Both the position numbers and the translations under genes were made by a program. This document shows, one piece after another, positions 1-6,027 of a DNA stretch of 16,002 bases; positions within the stretch are counted from its first letter, which is position 1; every line of letters starts with the position of its first letter. The notes beneath the pieces are model-generated. The model searched no databases. It had not been told where the DNA came from and worked only from the letters and a program-made list of their open reading frames with translations. The stretch comes from a bacterium (GTDB lineage Bacteria > Patescibacteriota > Minisyncoccia > UBA6257 > Colwellbacteraceae), in contig JAJZPD010000011.1 of NCBI GenBank assembly GCA_021811305.1, forward strand, positions 1-16,002, written 5' to 3'.

Positions 1-113
1 CAGTATAATGGAAAATTGCAAACCACCAGCTGGCTGCGCTTGCCGGTGAAAAGCACTTTGCGAAAGTTCTGATTTTCCGACGTCTCGCGGAAAACATTGC
101 CAATATACGACAT
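1..113 (-). CDS. Cupin-domain protein, 5' end only (partial)
   Basis: Reading leftward from an ATG at 113, the sequence encodes 37 complete codons with no stop and runs off the left edge of the window. The translation begins MSYIGNVFRETSENQNFRKV and continues with LFTGKRSQLVV. This is the N-terminal pattern of small single-domain cupins, in which a short strand is followed by an FRKVLFTG..SQLVVM-like stretch ahead of the metal-binding beta-barrel. The metal-ligand histidines lie beyond the edge, so ligand and activity cannot be judged. A perfect TATAAT lies 34 bases upstream of the start. The family call is from remembered sequence patterns. Confidence 0.72.
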   Translation of the reverse strand, partial: MSYIGNVFRETSENQNFRKVLFTGKRSQLVVCNFPLY

Positions 114-147
114 TGATTCAATTCGCTTATGTTCGGCCTTTAAGAAA

Positions 148-153
148 TTATAA
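148..153 (-). promoter_or_regulatory. Possible -10 box of the cupin gene
   Basis: The minus strand reads TATAAT here, giving a predicted start near 141 and a leader of about 28 bases before the cupin ATG at 113. No good -35 is visible. The upstream sequence is the A/T-rich end of the adjacent repeat, which supplies only TTGCGC-like hexamers at about the right distance. Confidence 0.4.
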
Positions 154-335
154 AGCGCAAAGATAAAAGCGCAAAATGCAAAGCGCAAAAGTTAAAGTAG
201 GGATTAGGGACTGGGGATTAGGGTTTAGTCCGCCATCCATCATTCGTAGTCCCTAACCCCCAACCCCTAGCCCCCAGTCCCTAGTCGTTATTTTTCGCTT
301 TTAGTTTTGCGCTCTTAGCTTTGCGTTTTTTATCC
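150..335 (-). repeat. 3'-end-associated intergenic element, copy A (G-run type)
   Basis: Read on the minus strand, which is the sense direction of the ABC-2 permease ending at 375, the element starts with GGATAAAAAACGCAAAGC. It continues through CTAAAAGCGAAAAATAACGA, then G-runs (complement of 251-284), a central GATGGATGGCGGACTAAACC segment, C-runs (complement of 199-224) and a TTAACTTTTGCGC end. The two halves are imperfect inverted repeats of each other. Copies B (10967-11160) and C (12317-12501) have the same order of modules. No coding potential is apparent. A 39-base unremarkable spacer separates it from the permease stop. Confidence 0.8.
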
Positions 336-374
336 GCCTGCGCGAGAATACCCCTGGCGTAAGCCCGTGGAGCT

Positions 375-1118
375 TCATATTTCTATTTTTGAAAAGAGGT
401 AGCCGCCGAGAACGAGAAGCACGGCTGAAGTCAAAATAAGAACCGAAAGATCGGTGCCTAAGCTGAATTGCGAAACGCCGGTCAATGCCCCGCGCAGCCC
501 GTCAACGCCGTAGGTTAGGGGATTGGCTCCGGAGATGAGCGAGATAGAGCGGGGAAGGTCGTTTAGAGGAAAGAGCGCTCCGGAAAAGAAGAAAATCGGC
601 ATAACAAGGAAGTTCATTATCAGCTGGAAGCCTTGCATATCCTCTAAAAGCGAGGCAATGGTCGTTCCCAAGGCGGTGAAGATGATAGCTACCAGGAACA
701 TAAAGACAAAGGCGAGGAAAAGGTTGATGGAGGAAAGCCGGAAGCCGATGAAGTAGGCGATAATCAGGACGATTATTCCCTGGATGAGCGCGATGGTCGC
801 TCCGCCCAAAGTGCGGCCGATCATGATGCGCAACCGCGTTACCGGAGCGACCAATGTCTCTTTCAAAAAGCCGAATTGTTTATCCCAGATGATTTCTATT
901 CCGGAAAATAAGGCGGTAAAAAGGATGCCCATCGCTATTACGCCCGGCGCTAAGAATTCAAGATAATTGCCGCCGCCGGCCTTTTGGAAGATCGGGCCGA
1001 AGCCGAAGCTCAGGGCTAGAAGGAAAAGAAGCGGCTGTCCGAGAGAACCGACGATCCGGCTCTTGGAGCGAAAGTATCTTTTTAGCTGTCTCAGCCAGAG
1101 AATGTAAATAGCGTTCAT
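375..1118 (-). CDS. ABC-2 type (DrrB-like) exporter permease
   Basis: This 247-residue polytopic protein is a typical length for ABC-2 permeases. About six hydrophobic segments are visible, around residues 24-42, 55-75, 105-127, 133-155, 165-182 and 222-241. The stretch DKQFGFLKETLVAPVTR followed by GRTLGGATIALIQG is characteristic of the DrrB/NodJ branch, and so is the PLTYGVDGLRG motif near the end. It should form the membrane part of an exporter with the ATPase whose stop codon lies six bases upstream. DrrAB relatives export drugs, lipids or polysaccharide precursors. The substrate cannot be inferred here. It is the last gene of the leftward operon and is followed by repeat copy A. Confidence 0.9.
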   Translation of the reverse strand: MNAIYILWLRQLKRYFRSKSRIVGSLGQPLLFLLALSFGFGPIFQKAGGGNYLEFLAPGVIAMGILFTALFSGIEIIWDKQFGFLKETLVAPVTRLRIMIGRTLGGATIALIQGIIVLIIAYFIGFRLSSINLFLAFVFMFLVAIIFTALGTTIASLLEDMQGFQLIMNFLVMPIFFFSGALFPLNDLPRSISLISGANPLTYGVDGLRGALTGVSQFSLGTDLSVLILTSAVLLVLGGYLFSKIEI

Positions 1119-1124
1119 ATTTTC

Positions 1125-1937
1125 TTATGCTTGGCGGCGGCGCCGTAAACGCTGGTTGTAGCGCATCGACTCGCCCGCGCCCAATTCTTCCTCGCGGATT
1201 TCTTTTCCGGTCAGGGCTATGAAAGCATCTTCCAGCGACTTCGCTTTTGCCTCCTCCTTAATCTGATCCGGCGTTCCGCGGGTTATAATCTTTCCATGAT
1301 CGATAATCGCCACTTTCTTCGCCGAGCGTTCAGCCTCATCGATGTAATGGGTGGTAAAAAAAACGGTTATCTTCTCCTTTTGATTTAGGTTTTTAATATA
1401 TTCCCAGATGTGGTTGCGCGTTTGCGGATCTAATCCCAACGTCGGTTCGTCCAAGAAGAGAATTTTCGGATGGTGCAATAAGCCGCGGGCTATCTCTAGC
1501 CGCCGGCGCATGCCGCCGGAAAAGCTGCGGATCAGGTCGTTTCGACGCTCCCACAGTTCGGTGAATTTCAAGAGTTCCTCAGTGCGCTTTTTACGCAGTT
1601 TCGCCGGGATGTTATAGAGTACCGCGTGGAACTCCATATTTTCGTAGGCGGTCAGTTCGTCGTCCAGGCTTTGATCTTGGAAGACGATGCCGAACGATTT
1701 GCGGACTTCGTCCTGCTGTGTCAGGGGATCGAATCCGTTGATAAGTATTTTTCCCGAAGTCGGCTTAAGCAGAGTAGTGAGCATCTTGATGGTCGTGGTT
1801 TTTCCGGCGCCGTTCGGGCCCAAAAAGGCGAAGACGTCGCCATGCTTAACCTCGAAGCTGATTCCGCGGACTGCCTCGAATTCGTTGAACTTCCTTACCA
1901 AATCGACAACCTTAATGATAGGCTTTTCCTCTTCCAT
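1125..1937 (-). CDS. ABC transporter ATP-binding protein, DrrA-like
   Basis: The nucleotide-binding domain is complete: Walker A GPNGAGKT at residues 40-47, Q-loop Gln at 87, signature SFSGGMRRR at 138-146, Walker B ILFLDEPTLGLD at 159-170 and H-loop His at 197. The FSGGM signature and the early RKFNEFEAVRGISFEV strand pattern place it in the DrrA/CcmA exporter group. It is 270 residues long, and the C-terminus ends in a basic NQRLRRRRQA tail, which may contact membrane or partner. A GGGAG stretch about 12 bases before the ATG is one of the few Shine-Dalgarno-like sites in the window. The permease follows after a six-base gap, so the two are almost certainly one exporter. Confidence 0.93.
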   Translation of the reverse strand: MEEEKPIIKVVDLVRKFNEFEAVRGISFEVKHGDVFAFLGPNGAGKTTTIKMLTTLLKPTSGKILINGFDPLTQQDEVRKSFGIVFQDQSLDDELTAYENMEFHAVLYNIPAKLRKKRTEELLKFTELWERRNDLIRSFSGGMRRRLEIARGLLHHPKILFLDEPTLGLDPQTRNHIWEYIKNLNQKEKITVFFTTHYIDEAERSAKKVAIIDHGKIITRGTPDQIKEEAKAKSLEDAFIALTGKEIREEELGAGESMRYNQRLRRRRQA

Positions 1938-1946
1938 ATCTAGAAA

Positions 1947-2249
1947 CTACTCCCTTTCTTTGGAGCGGTGGCGGCCTTCACCGGAAAACCAGTTGCCGCG
2001 CCGTTCGCTTCGGCGCCGCGGGTGAAAAACGAACATCAGGCCGACGGCAATTATTACAAGCGGCCAGATTATTTTCCAAACTTCTGGTTGGAATACTCCG
2101 GTGTTTTGCAGAAGGAGTACCACTCCGACCAGAATGAGAATTAAACCAAAGCGCATTTCAAGCTTATAAATCTTAGGACGCAATGAGTTTAGCACAAAAG
2201 TGCGGAAACCCCAAGATAACGATTTTTTTATCCAGTCCATAGGCATCAT
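1947..2249 (-). CDS. Small two-helix membrane protein (LiaI/LiaF-like TM region)
   Basis: This 100-residue protein has two hydrophobic helices, about residues 33-49 and 58-76, joined by LQNTGVFQPEVWKIIWP. A very basic/polar tail (RRRSERRGNW onward) follows. The pattern of GLILILVGVVLLLQN, short loop, W..IWPL, second helix recalls the LiaI/LiaF-type TM region (DUF5668-like), often linked to cell-envelope stress systems. It overlaps the stop of the upstream EamA gene by 4 bp (2246-2249), and the ABC ATPase starts nine bases after its stop, so it is an internal operon gene. Translation could also begin at Met32 (2156), which would give a shorter form with just the helices and tail. The function is unknown. 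Confidence 0.72.
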   Translation of the reverse strand: MMPMDWIKKSLSWGFRTFVLNSLRPKIYKLEMRFGLILILVGVVLLLQNTGVFQPEVWKIIWPLVIIAVGLMFVFHPRRRSERRGNWFSGEGRHRSKERE

Positions 2250-3157
2250 ATGTTTATTATCCAGACTCCGAGAAAAATGAGAAGCGCCGCGCCGATCTTT
2301 GTTTTCAGCGTTTTGCGGCTGATATCCTCCTTAACCATTTTGGGGAACCAACGCGCTAAAATCAAGCCCATGGCGATCATAAAAAACGGCTGGAATCCTC
2401 CCATGGCCGAGATCAAGGAAACAGGCGCCATGGTCACGGCCGCGAAGAAGAGGATGTTGGCTGAGAAATATACTGCTTCGTTGACCGTTATAAACGCCAA
2501 AGCCTCTCGCCGCACGTTTTCCAGCGAACGCAGCAGATGTCGAAGGTGCGGGCGGCGTTGAACGACGTAAAAATAAGTCAATGCCGAGCCGATGCCCATG
2601 CCGATGAATTCGTATCCCGACATTATCCAGAAATCGCTTTCCGGAGTTACCGCTTTGAAAAGCACCGGCGGTATGGCGTTTAAGATAACCGCCAGCAGCA
2701 TATACTTGGTTGACTTTCTTATTTTGAAAATATCCCCGCTGAATTTGCGGAGCGATAAGATGAAACCTCCTGCGATAATAAGGATGAAGCCGGCAGCCTG
2801 GTGCCACGACAACTGCTCGCCGAGCAGGAAATAAGCGAAGATGAACGTGAAGATCGGGATGGCTTGAAAGAGAGCGGCGACTCGCGACGGATCATCTAAA
2901 TCGACCGCCTTATACCAGGGTAAGAGCGCCAGCTGGAAAAGTACGCCCGAGGTTAAAAGTATTACGGTTGGCGCCAAGCCGACGGTCGGCCAGTGGTTCA
3001 ACGATAAAACTCCGATGCCGAAGACGAATGAAACCACGCCGCTGATCATAGCCAGGAATTCGCCATCGCGGACCTTTTTTTCGATGAGAAACTTGTCGAT
3101 GAAATTGGTTACGCCATACAGGAAGGTAGCAGCGATAGCCAGAAGGTATGCCAACAT
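2246..3157 (-). CDS. EamA/DMT-superfamily permease
   Basis: Starting from the ATG at 3157 the protein has 303 residues. It is made almost entirely of hydrophobic helices (about nine to ten), in the two-fold repeated arrangement of drug/metabolite transporters. The first repeat begins MLAYLLAIAATFLYGVTNF and includes the FQAIPIFTFIFAYFLLGEQL stretch typical of EamA domains. The second contains VSLISAMGGFQPFFMIAMG. A longer reading from TTG at 3241 would add 28 polar residues and run across the divergent promoter and gene start, so the ATG at 3157 is preferred. A perfect TATAAT lies 12 bases before it. It heads the four-gene leftward operon. The substrate is unknown. Confidence 0.88.
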   Translation of the reverse strand: MLAYLLAIAATFLYGVTNFIDKFLIEKKVRDGEFLAMISGVVSFVFGIGVLSLNHWPTVGLAPTVILLTSGVLFQLALLPWYKAVDLDDPSRVAALFQAIPIFTFIFAYFLLGEQLSWHQAAGFILIIAGGFILSLRKFSGDIFKIRKSTKYMLLAVILNAIPPVLFKAVTPESDFWIMSGYEFIGMGIGSALTYFYVVQRRPHLRHLLRSLENVRREALAFITVNEAVYFSANILFFAAVTMAPVSLISAMGGFQPFFMIAMGLILARWFPKMVKEDISRKTLKTKIGAALLIFLGVWIINI

Positions 3158-3169
3158 AGGTACGTTTAA

Positions 3170-3175
3170 ATTATA
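3170..3175 (-). promoter_or_regulatory. -10 box of the leftward EamA/ABC operon
   Basis: The minus strand reads TATAAT, ending 12 bases before the ATG at 3157. Transcription would start near 3163 and leave a leader of only about six bases. I found no matching -35 at 16-18 bases. The very short leader fits the absence of a Shine-Dalgarno site. Confidence 0.5.
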
Positions 3176-3190
3176 CACTACGTCTCTGGA

Positions 3191-3219
3191 TTGCGCCGAA
3201 AGTGGGCGAGCGGTATCAT
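3191..3219 (+). promoter_or_regulatory. Possible promoter of the nuclease gene
   Basis: TTGCGC (3191-3196) and TATCAT (3214-3219) are separated by 17 bases. The predicted start is at or near 3226, which is the A of the ATG I chose, so the message would be leaderless. The -35 is a weak match (three of six to TTGACA). Confidence 0.35.
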
Positions 3220-3225
3220 TTCCAT

Positions 3226-3960
3226 ATGTCGACGAGAACAAGTAACTTATTCGATCCCGACTCGGACCGCCCGTTGGTTCTGAGCCGAACCAAAGTCGAT
3301 TTATTTATCCAGTGCCCCCGATGTTTTTATTTAGATCGTCGCCTCGGCGTAGGTCGTCCTTCGCTTCCCGGCTTTTCCTTAAACAACGCGGTCGACGCTT
3401 TGCTCAAAAAAGAATTCGACGCGCACCGCGCCCAGGGCACGCCGCACCCGTTGATGGAAAGCTATGGCATCGAGGCGGTTCCGTATCAGCACGAGAAGCT
3501 GGAGGAGTGGCGAGATTCTTTGACTCGCGGCGTAAAGTATTTAGACGAAGAGGATAACCTCTTAATTCGCGGCGGCGTCGACGACGTTTGGTTAAACAAG
3601 GATGGGGAACTGCACGTCGTCGATTACAAAGCGACTTCCAAGAATGGGCCGGTGGGAATAGACGGGGAGTATCAAAAGGGGTATAAGCGCCAGGTGGAGA
3701 TTTACCAGTGGCTTTTCCGCCGGAACGGTTTCAAGGTTTCTGACACCGCCTATTTCGTTTACTGCAACGGGCGCGCCGACCGCAAAGCTTTCGACGGCAA
3801 GCTGGAATTCGACGTCGAGGTGATTCCGTACCGCGGCGACGATTCGTGGATACCGCCGGCGCTGAAAGAAATAAAGCGGTGTCTGATAAGCGATGTGCCG
3901 CCAGAAGCGTCATCAGAATGCGAATACTGCCGCTACCGCCGCGCTGCCGCGGGAAGGTAA
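3226..3960 (+). CDS. PD-(D/E)XK nuclease, Cas4/RecB-like with possible Fe-S cysteines
   Basis: The 244-residue protein carries the RecB-type nuclease signature: GGVDDVW with Asp119/Asp120, VVDYK with Asp133 and Lys135, and QVEIY with Gln156 and Tyr160. Cysteine pairs sit at both ends, CPRC at 30-33 and CEYC at 232-235, as in Cas4/AddB-type nucleases that hold a [4Fe-4S] cluster through N- and C-terminal cysteines. It should cut or trim DNA ends. No cas genes or CRISPR array occur in the window, so a repair or DNA-processing role is more likely than adaptation. A GTG at 3202 would add eight residues upstream, but it lies inside the predicted promoter. The next gene starts 22 bases after the stop, so the two are probably cotranscribed. 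Confidence 0.85.
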   Translation: MSTRTSNLFDPDSDRPLVLSRTKVDLFIQCPRCFYLDRRLGVGRPSLPGFSLNNAVDALLKKEFDAHRAQGTPHPLMESYGIEAVPYQHEKLEEWRDSLTRGVKYLDEEDNLLIRGGVDDVWLNKDGELHVVDYKATSKNGPVGIDGEYQKGYKRQVEIYQWLFRRNGFKVSDTAYFVYCNGRADRKAFDGKLEFDVEVIPYRGDDSWIPPALKEIKRCLISDVPPEASSECEYCRYRRAAAGR

Positions 3961-3982
3961 ATCCAAGCTTTAAAGAAACAAA

Positions 3983-4663
3983 ATGAATTCCAAGCATAAT
4001 TTTTTGATAATTGGCCTTGTACTAGTGGTTGCTGCCGCAGCCGTCCTTGTTTCGCTAAGGATAATTGAAATGAAAAGAACCGCGGTCCAGCAAGAGGTGG
4101 CCACTAATGCCGGAATTTCTCCGGTAACGACTTCGACGCCTCCCGCCGCGCCGACGCAGATCATTAAATACGCTGTTCCGACATCTTTACCAACCTCGAG
4201 CGTCAGCGGTTACTGCTGGACTAATTCTATAGCCGCGCCTTACCGCGCCGACGCCTGGCGCTGTATGGTCGGTAACTCGATTCAGGACCCGTGCTTTACC
4301 GCCGCTGGCGGAAGCGTTTTTTGTCCGGAAGATCCCGCTAGCAATGTCGGCATGCTGATTAAGCTGACTAAGCCGCTGCCGGCGCCGGAGGCGGCCACTA
4401 GCACGGGAAACTGGGCCTGGCGCCTGGAGCTGGCTAACGGCGTCTTCTGCGATCCCTTCACGGGAACAAGGCCGTTCATTGACGGGCAAATGGGAGTTTA
4501 TTCCTGCGCCCCCGGGGCGAATAACCAAAATCTGATGATTATGGGCGATTTAAACGCTTCCAGTTCGGTTTGGACGGCGGAAGAGGCGGTTATCACCCAA
4601 TCGGGGAACAATTATTCAATCTCTTCGTCATCAACGGTTCCAGTGGGGATAGCGTGGCAGTAA
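3983..4663 (+). CDS. Membrane-anchored extracytoplasmic protein with six cysteines, unknown function
   Basis: Residues 6-25 form a single hydrophobic anchor. A Thr/Pro/Ala-rich linker runs to about residue 72, and a compact domain then extends to residue 226. Six cysteines lie outside the membrane (78, 94, 104, 114, 156, 175), enough for three disulfides. The pattern AWRCMVGNSIQDPCF, then VFCPEDP, LTKPLP, WAWRLELANGVFC and YSC resembles a family of uncharacterised secreted proteins that I recall mainly from Actinobacteria and Chloroflexi. That suggests either a wide distribution or transfer. No catalytic motif is visible. It follows the nuclease by 22 bases and is followed at once by repeat copy D. 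Confidence 0.75.
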   Translation: MNSKHNFLIIGLVLVVAAAAVLVSLRIIEMKRTAVQQEVATNAGISPVTTSTPPAAPTQIIKYAVPTSLPTSSVSGYCWTNSIAAPYRADAWRCMVGNSIQDPCFTAAGGSVFCPEDPASNVGMLIKLTKPLPAPEAATSTGNWAWRLELANGVFCDPFTGTRPFIDGQMGVYSCAPGANNQNLMIMGDLNASSSVWTAEEAVITQSGNNYSISSSSTVPVGIAWQ

Positions 4664-4764
4664 AAAAGCTCAAAACTAAAAGCTAAAAACGAAAAACACC
4701 GGCCAGCAATCGGCCAAATTCGAAGCTCTAAATCCTAAATCCTAAACAAATCACAAACTACAAT

Positions 4765-4797
4765 CCGCCATCCGCCAACTGGCGAGGCGGATGGCGG
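4765..4797. repeat. GC-rich perfect inverted repeat inside copy D
   Basis: CCGCCATCCGCC (4765-4776) and GGCGGATGGCGG (4786-4797) are perfect 12-base inverted arms around a nine-base loop. The same CCGCCATCC/GGATGGCGG word occurs in the centre of copies A, B and C. Confidence 0.85.
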
Positions 4798-4824
4798 CTG
4801 GTAATCCTTCGACGCGGCTCAGGA

Positions 4825-4887
4825 TATTTTCATCTGCTATTTCTATATACTCTCGCCGCTGGCGGCGAGGTATTGTAGATGAAAATA
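4825..4887. repeat. Compound hairpin inside copy D
   Basis: Outer arms TATTTTCATCT (4825-4835) and AGATGAAAATA (4877-4887) are perfect inverted copies. They enclose a second perfect stem, CTCGCCGC (4852-4859) and GCGGCGAG (4862-4869), with a two-base gap, extended by ATAC/GTAT around a single-base bulge. An A/T-rich outer stem and GC-rich inner stem suggest a small palindromic insertion element or a structured RNA. Confidence 0.75.
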
Positions 4888-5087
4888 AATACGAAACACG
4901 AACGGGTTTGTAATTTAAAGTTTGTAATTTCGAATTTGTTTCGGATTTAGTATTTCGAATTTAGGATTTAAAAAGCGCAAAATACCGACAATTCGTTAGT
5001 CGTCGGTTCTTTTTGCACTTTGCGCTTTCCTGTTTTTCGCTTTTCGCTTCATGCGCTTTAAAACGCCAATACTGATACTTAGTAATG

Positions 5088-5129
5088 AAATTCTAACTTT
5101 TGTGACGATCGTCACGAGACTTAGAATTT
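5088..5129. repeat. 42-bp palindrome overlapping the stop of the 167-aa gene
   Basis: The structure is symmetric about 5108.5. AAATTCTAA (5088-5096) pairs with TTAGAATTT (5121-5129), and GTGACGATCGTCAC (5102-5115) is a perfect 14-bp palindrome. Of the five bases between on each side, two are complementary and two more can pair as G-U. The right arm includes the first two bases of the reverse TAA stop (5128-5130 read leftward). There is no T-run on either side, so it is not a textbook intrinsic terminator. It may still be a 3' stabilising hairpin or protein site. Confidence 0.7.
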
Positions 5130-5631
5130 AGTTGAGAGTCACTACATACCCGTTTCGGCTCACGATAATCGCCTTATCGTCACTGGGATTATAATCCCGC
5201 TCCAGCGAATCATCTCCCAAAGCGGAGTCGACGAGATAAAATTTTTCTCCAGGGGTCAGGGCATAGACTTGGGGCTTGGCGAAGGTCGACGTCGGGTGCA
5301 GAGTTATCTGCGTGTCGCCGTCGGCTAGCTGAGTCTTTCCAAATTGATATCCGGCTAAGATTCTTTGGGCTTGCGGCGAAAGCGTGTTTCCGGAGACGAG
5401 GTAGGATATTTTGGCGTATGGCGAAGCGGCAAACTTTATATTTGTGGTTTGGGCAACGACGGGCGTCAAGGACGCGCCGTAACTGGAGGATGCCGCTGAA
5501 GATATAGATGAGGTGGGGTCGGAAGTAGCGTGCGAGATACGGCTTTCCCCATGTCCCAGATGTATAAAAGCAATCACGGACGCCACCGTTACTGCAGTAA
5601 TTAAAAGCGCTGCTTTAGTAATATTTTTCAT
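5128..5631 (-). CDS. Anchored extracytoplasmic protein, paralogue of the 164-aa neighbour
   Basis: The 167 residues comprise a hydrophobic anchor (about 6-24), a Ser/Thr/Ala-rich linker (about 30-62) and a conserved domain (64-167). The domain contains KFAASPYAKISYLVSG, LSPQAQRIL, QVYALTPGEKFYLVDSALGDD and RDYNPSDDKAIIV..NGYVV. By my hand alignment 56 of about 101 positions match the protein encoded at 6028-6522; anchors and linkers do not. There are no cysteines and no catalytic motif. The conserved acidic LGDD and DDK clusters could bind cations or a partner. I do not recognise the family. The start has no Shine-Dalgarno, but a TAAACT box lies 12 bases upstream. Confidence 0.8.
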   Translation of the reverse strand: MKNITKAALLITAVTVASVIAFIHLGHGESRISHATSDPTSSISSAASSSYGASLTPVVAQTTNIKFAASPYAKISYLVSGNTLSPQAQRILAGYQFGKTQLADGDTQITLHPTSTFAKPQVYALTPGEKFYLVDSALGDDSLERDYNPSDDKAIIVSRNGYVVTLN

Positions 5632-5704
5632 GCCGGCCGAATCAGTTTATTCGGGTTAAAGAGTAAGATTTGAAAGATTAATTTAACTTAAAGACAGATC
5701 AATA

Positions 5705-6027
5705 TAAAAAACGCAAAACTCAAAGCTAAAAGCGAAAAATAACGATAAGGCGAACGCAAAACTAAAAGCGCAAAACGCAAAAGAATGATAAATCGAACGC
5801 AAAGCTAAAAGCGCAAAAGGCAAAATACCTGAAATCCTAAATCCTAAAATAGAGATTCTTCGCTACGCTCAGAATGACGGCACATGATCGTCATCCTGAA
5901 GCGAAGCTGAAGGATCTATTATGAGGACTGGCGGGTTAGGATTTAGGATTTGAAAAGCGCAAAAGGCAAAAGAACCAACGACTAATGGTCGTTCGGTGTT
6001 TTTCGCTTTTAGCTTTTAGTTTTACGC
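5705..6027 (-). repeat. 3'-end-associated intergenic element, copy E (nested palindromes)
   Basis: Read leftward from the stop of the 164-aa gene, it opens AAAACTAAAAGCTAAAAGCG and then AAAAACACCG, matching copy D after its own gene. Next is a stem around CGACCATTAGTCG followed by TTCTTTT, a plausible minus-strand terminator (about 5970-6000). Then come TTAGGATTTAGGATTT (5936-5951) and its perfect inverse AAATCCTAAATCCTAA (5832-5847), enclosing the inverted pair at 5853-5917. The far end has T-rich complements when read leftward. It fills most of the gap between the two paralogues. The 70 bases before the 5631 start contain no recognised repeat. Confidence 0.75.
5853..5917. repeat. Head-to-head pair of CTTCGCT..CTCAGAATGAC-type short repeats
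   Basis: The left copy (5853-5879) contains TTCTTCGCTACGCTCAGAAT. The right copy (5889-5917) is its imperfect inverse, containing CATCCTGAAGCGAAGCTGAA. Nine bases separate them. This word (a TTCGCT-CGCTCAGAATGAC consensus) recurs as an interspersed repeat in many unrelated bacterial genomes, as far as I recall. A partial version, CCTTCGACGCGGCTCAGGAT, is also present at 4806-4825 in copy D. Confidence 0.8.

Larger units (their letters stand above)
4664..5063 (+). repeat. 3'-end-associated intergenic element, copy D (nested palindromes)
   Basis: It begins directly after the stop codon at 4663 with AAAAAAGCTCAAAACTAAAA and continues CTAAAAACGAAAAACACCGG. This is the same opening as copy E read in its gene's direction. 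Inside are AAATCCTAAATCCTAA (4730-4745) facing TTAGGATTT (4961-4969), plus two separate hairpins (4765-4797 and 4825-4887). The distal part contains AAAGCGCAAAATACCGAC and GTCGGTTCTTTTTGC, then CGCTTTTCGCTTCATGCGC. No open reading frame of note lies in this stretch; the remaining 24 bases to 5087 hold nothing recognised. Confidence 0.75.

Noticed and set aside
2331..2807. A 158-codon minus-strand frame inside the EamA gene
   Set aside because: It is out of frame within a clear ten-helix transporter and has a His/Arg/Gly-rich composition without motif support.
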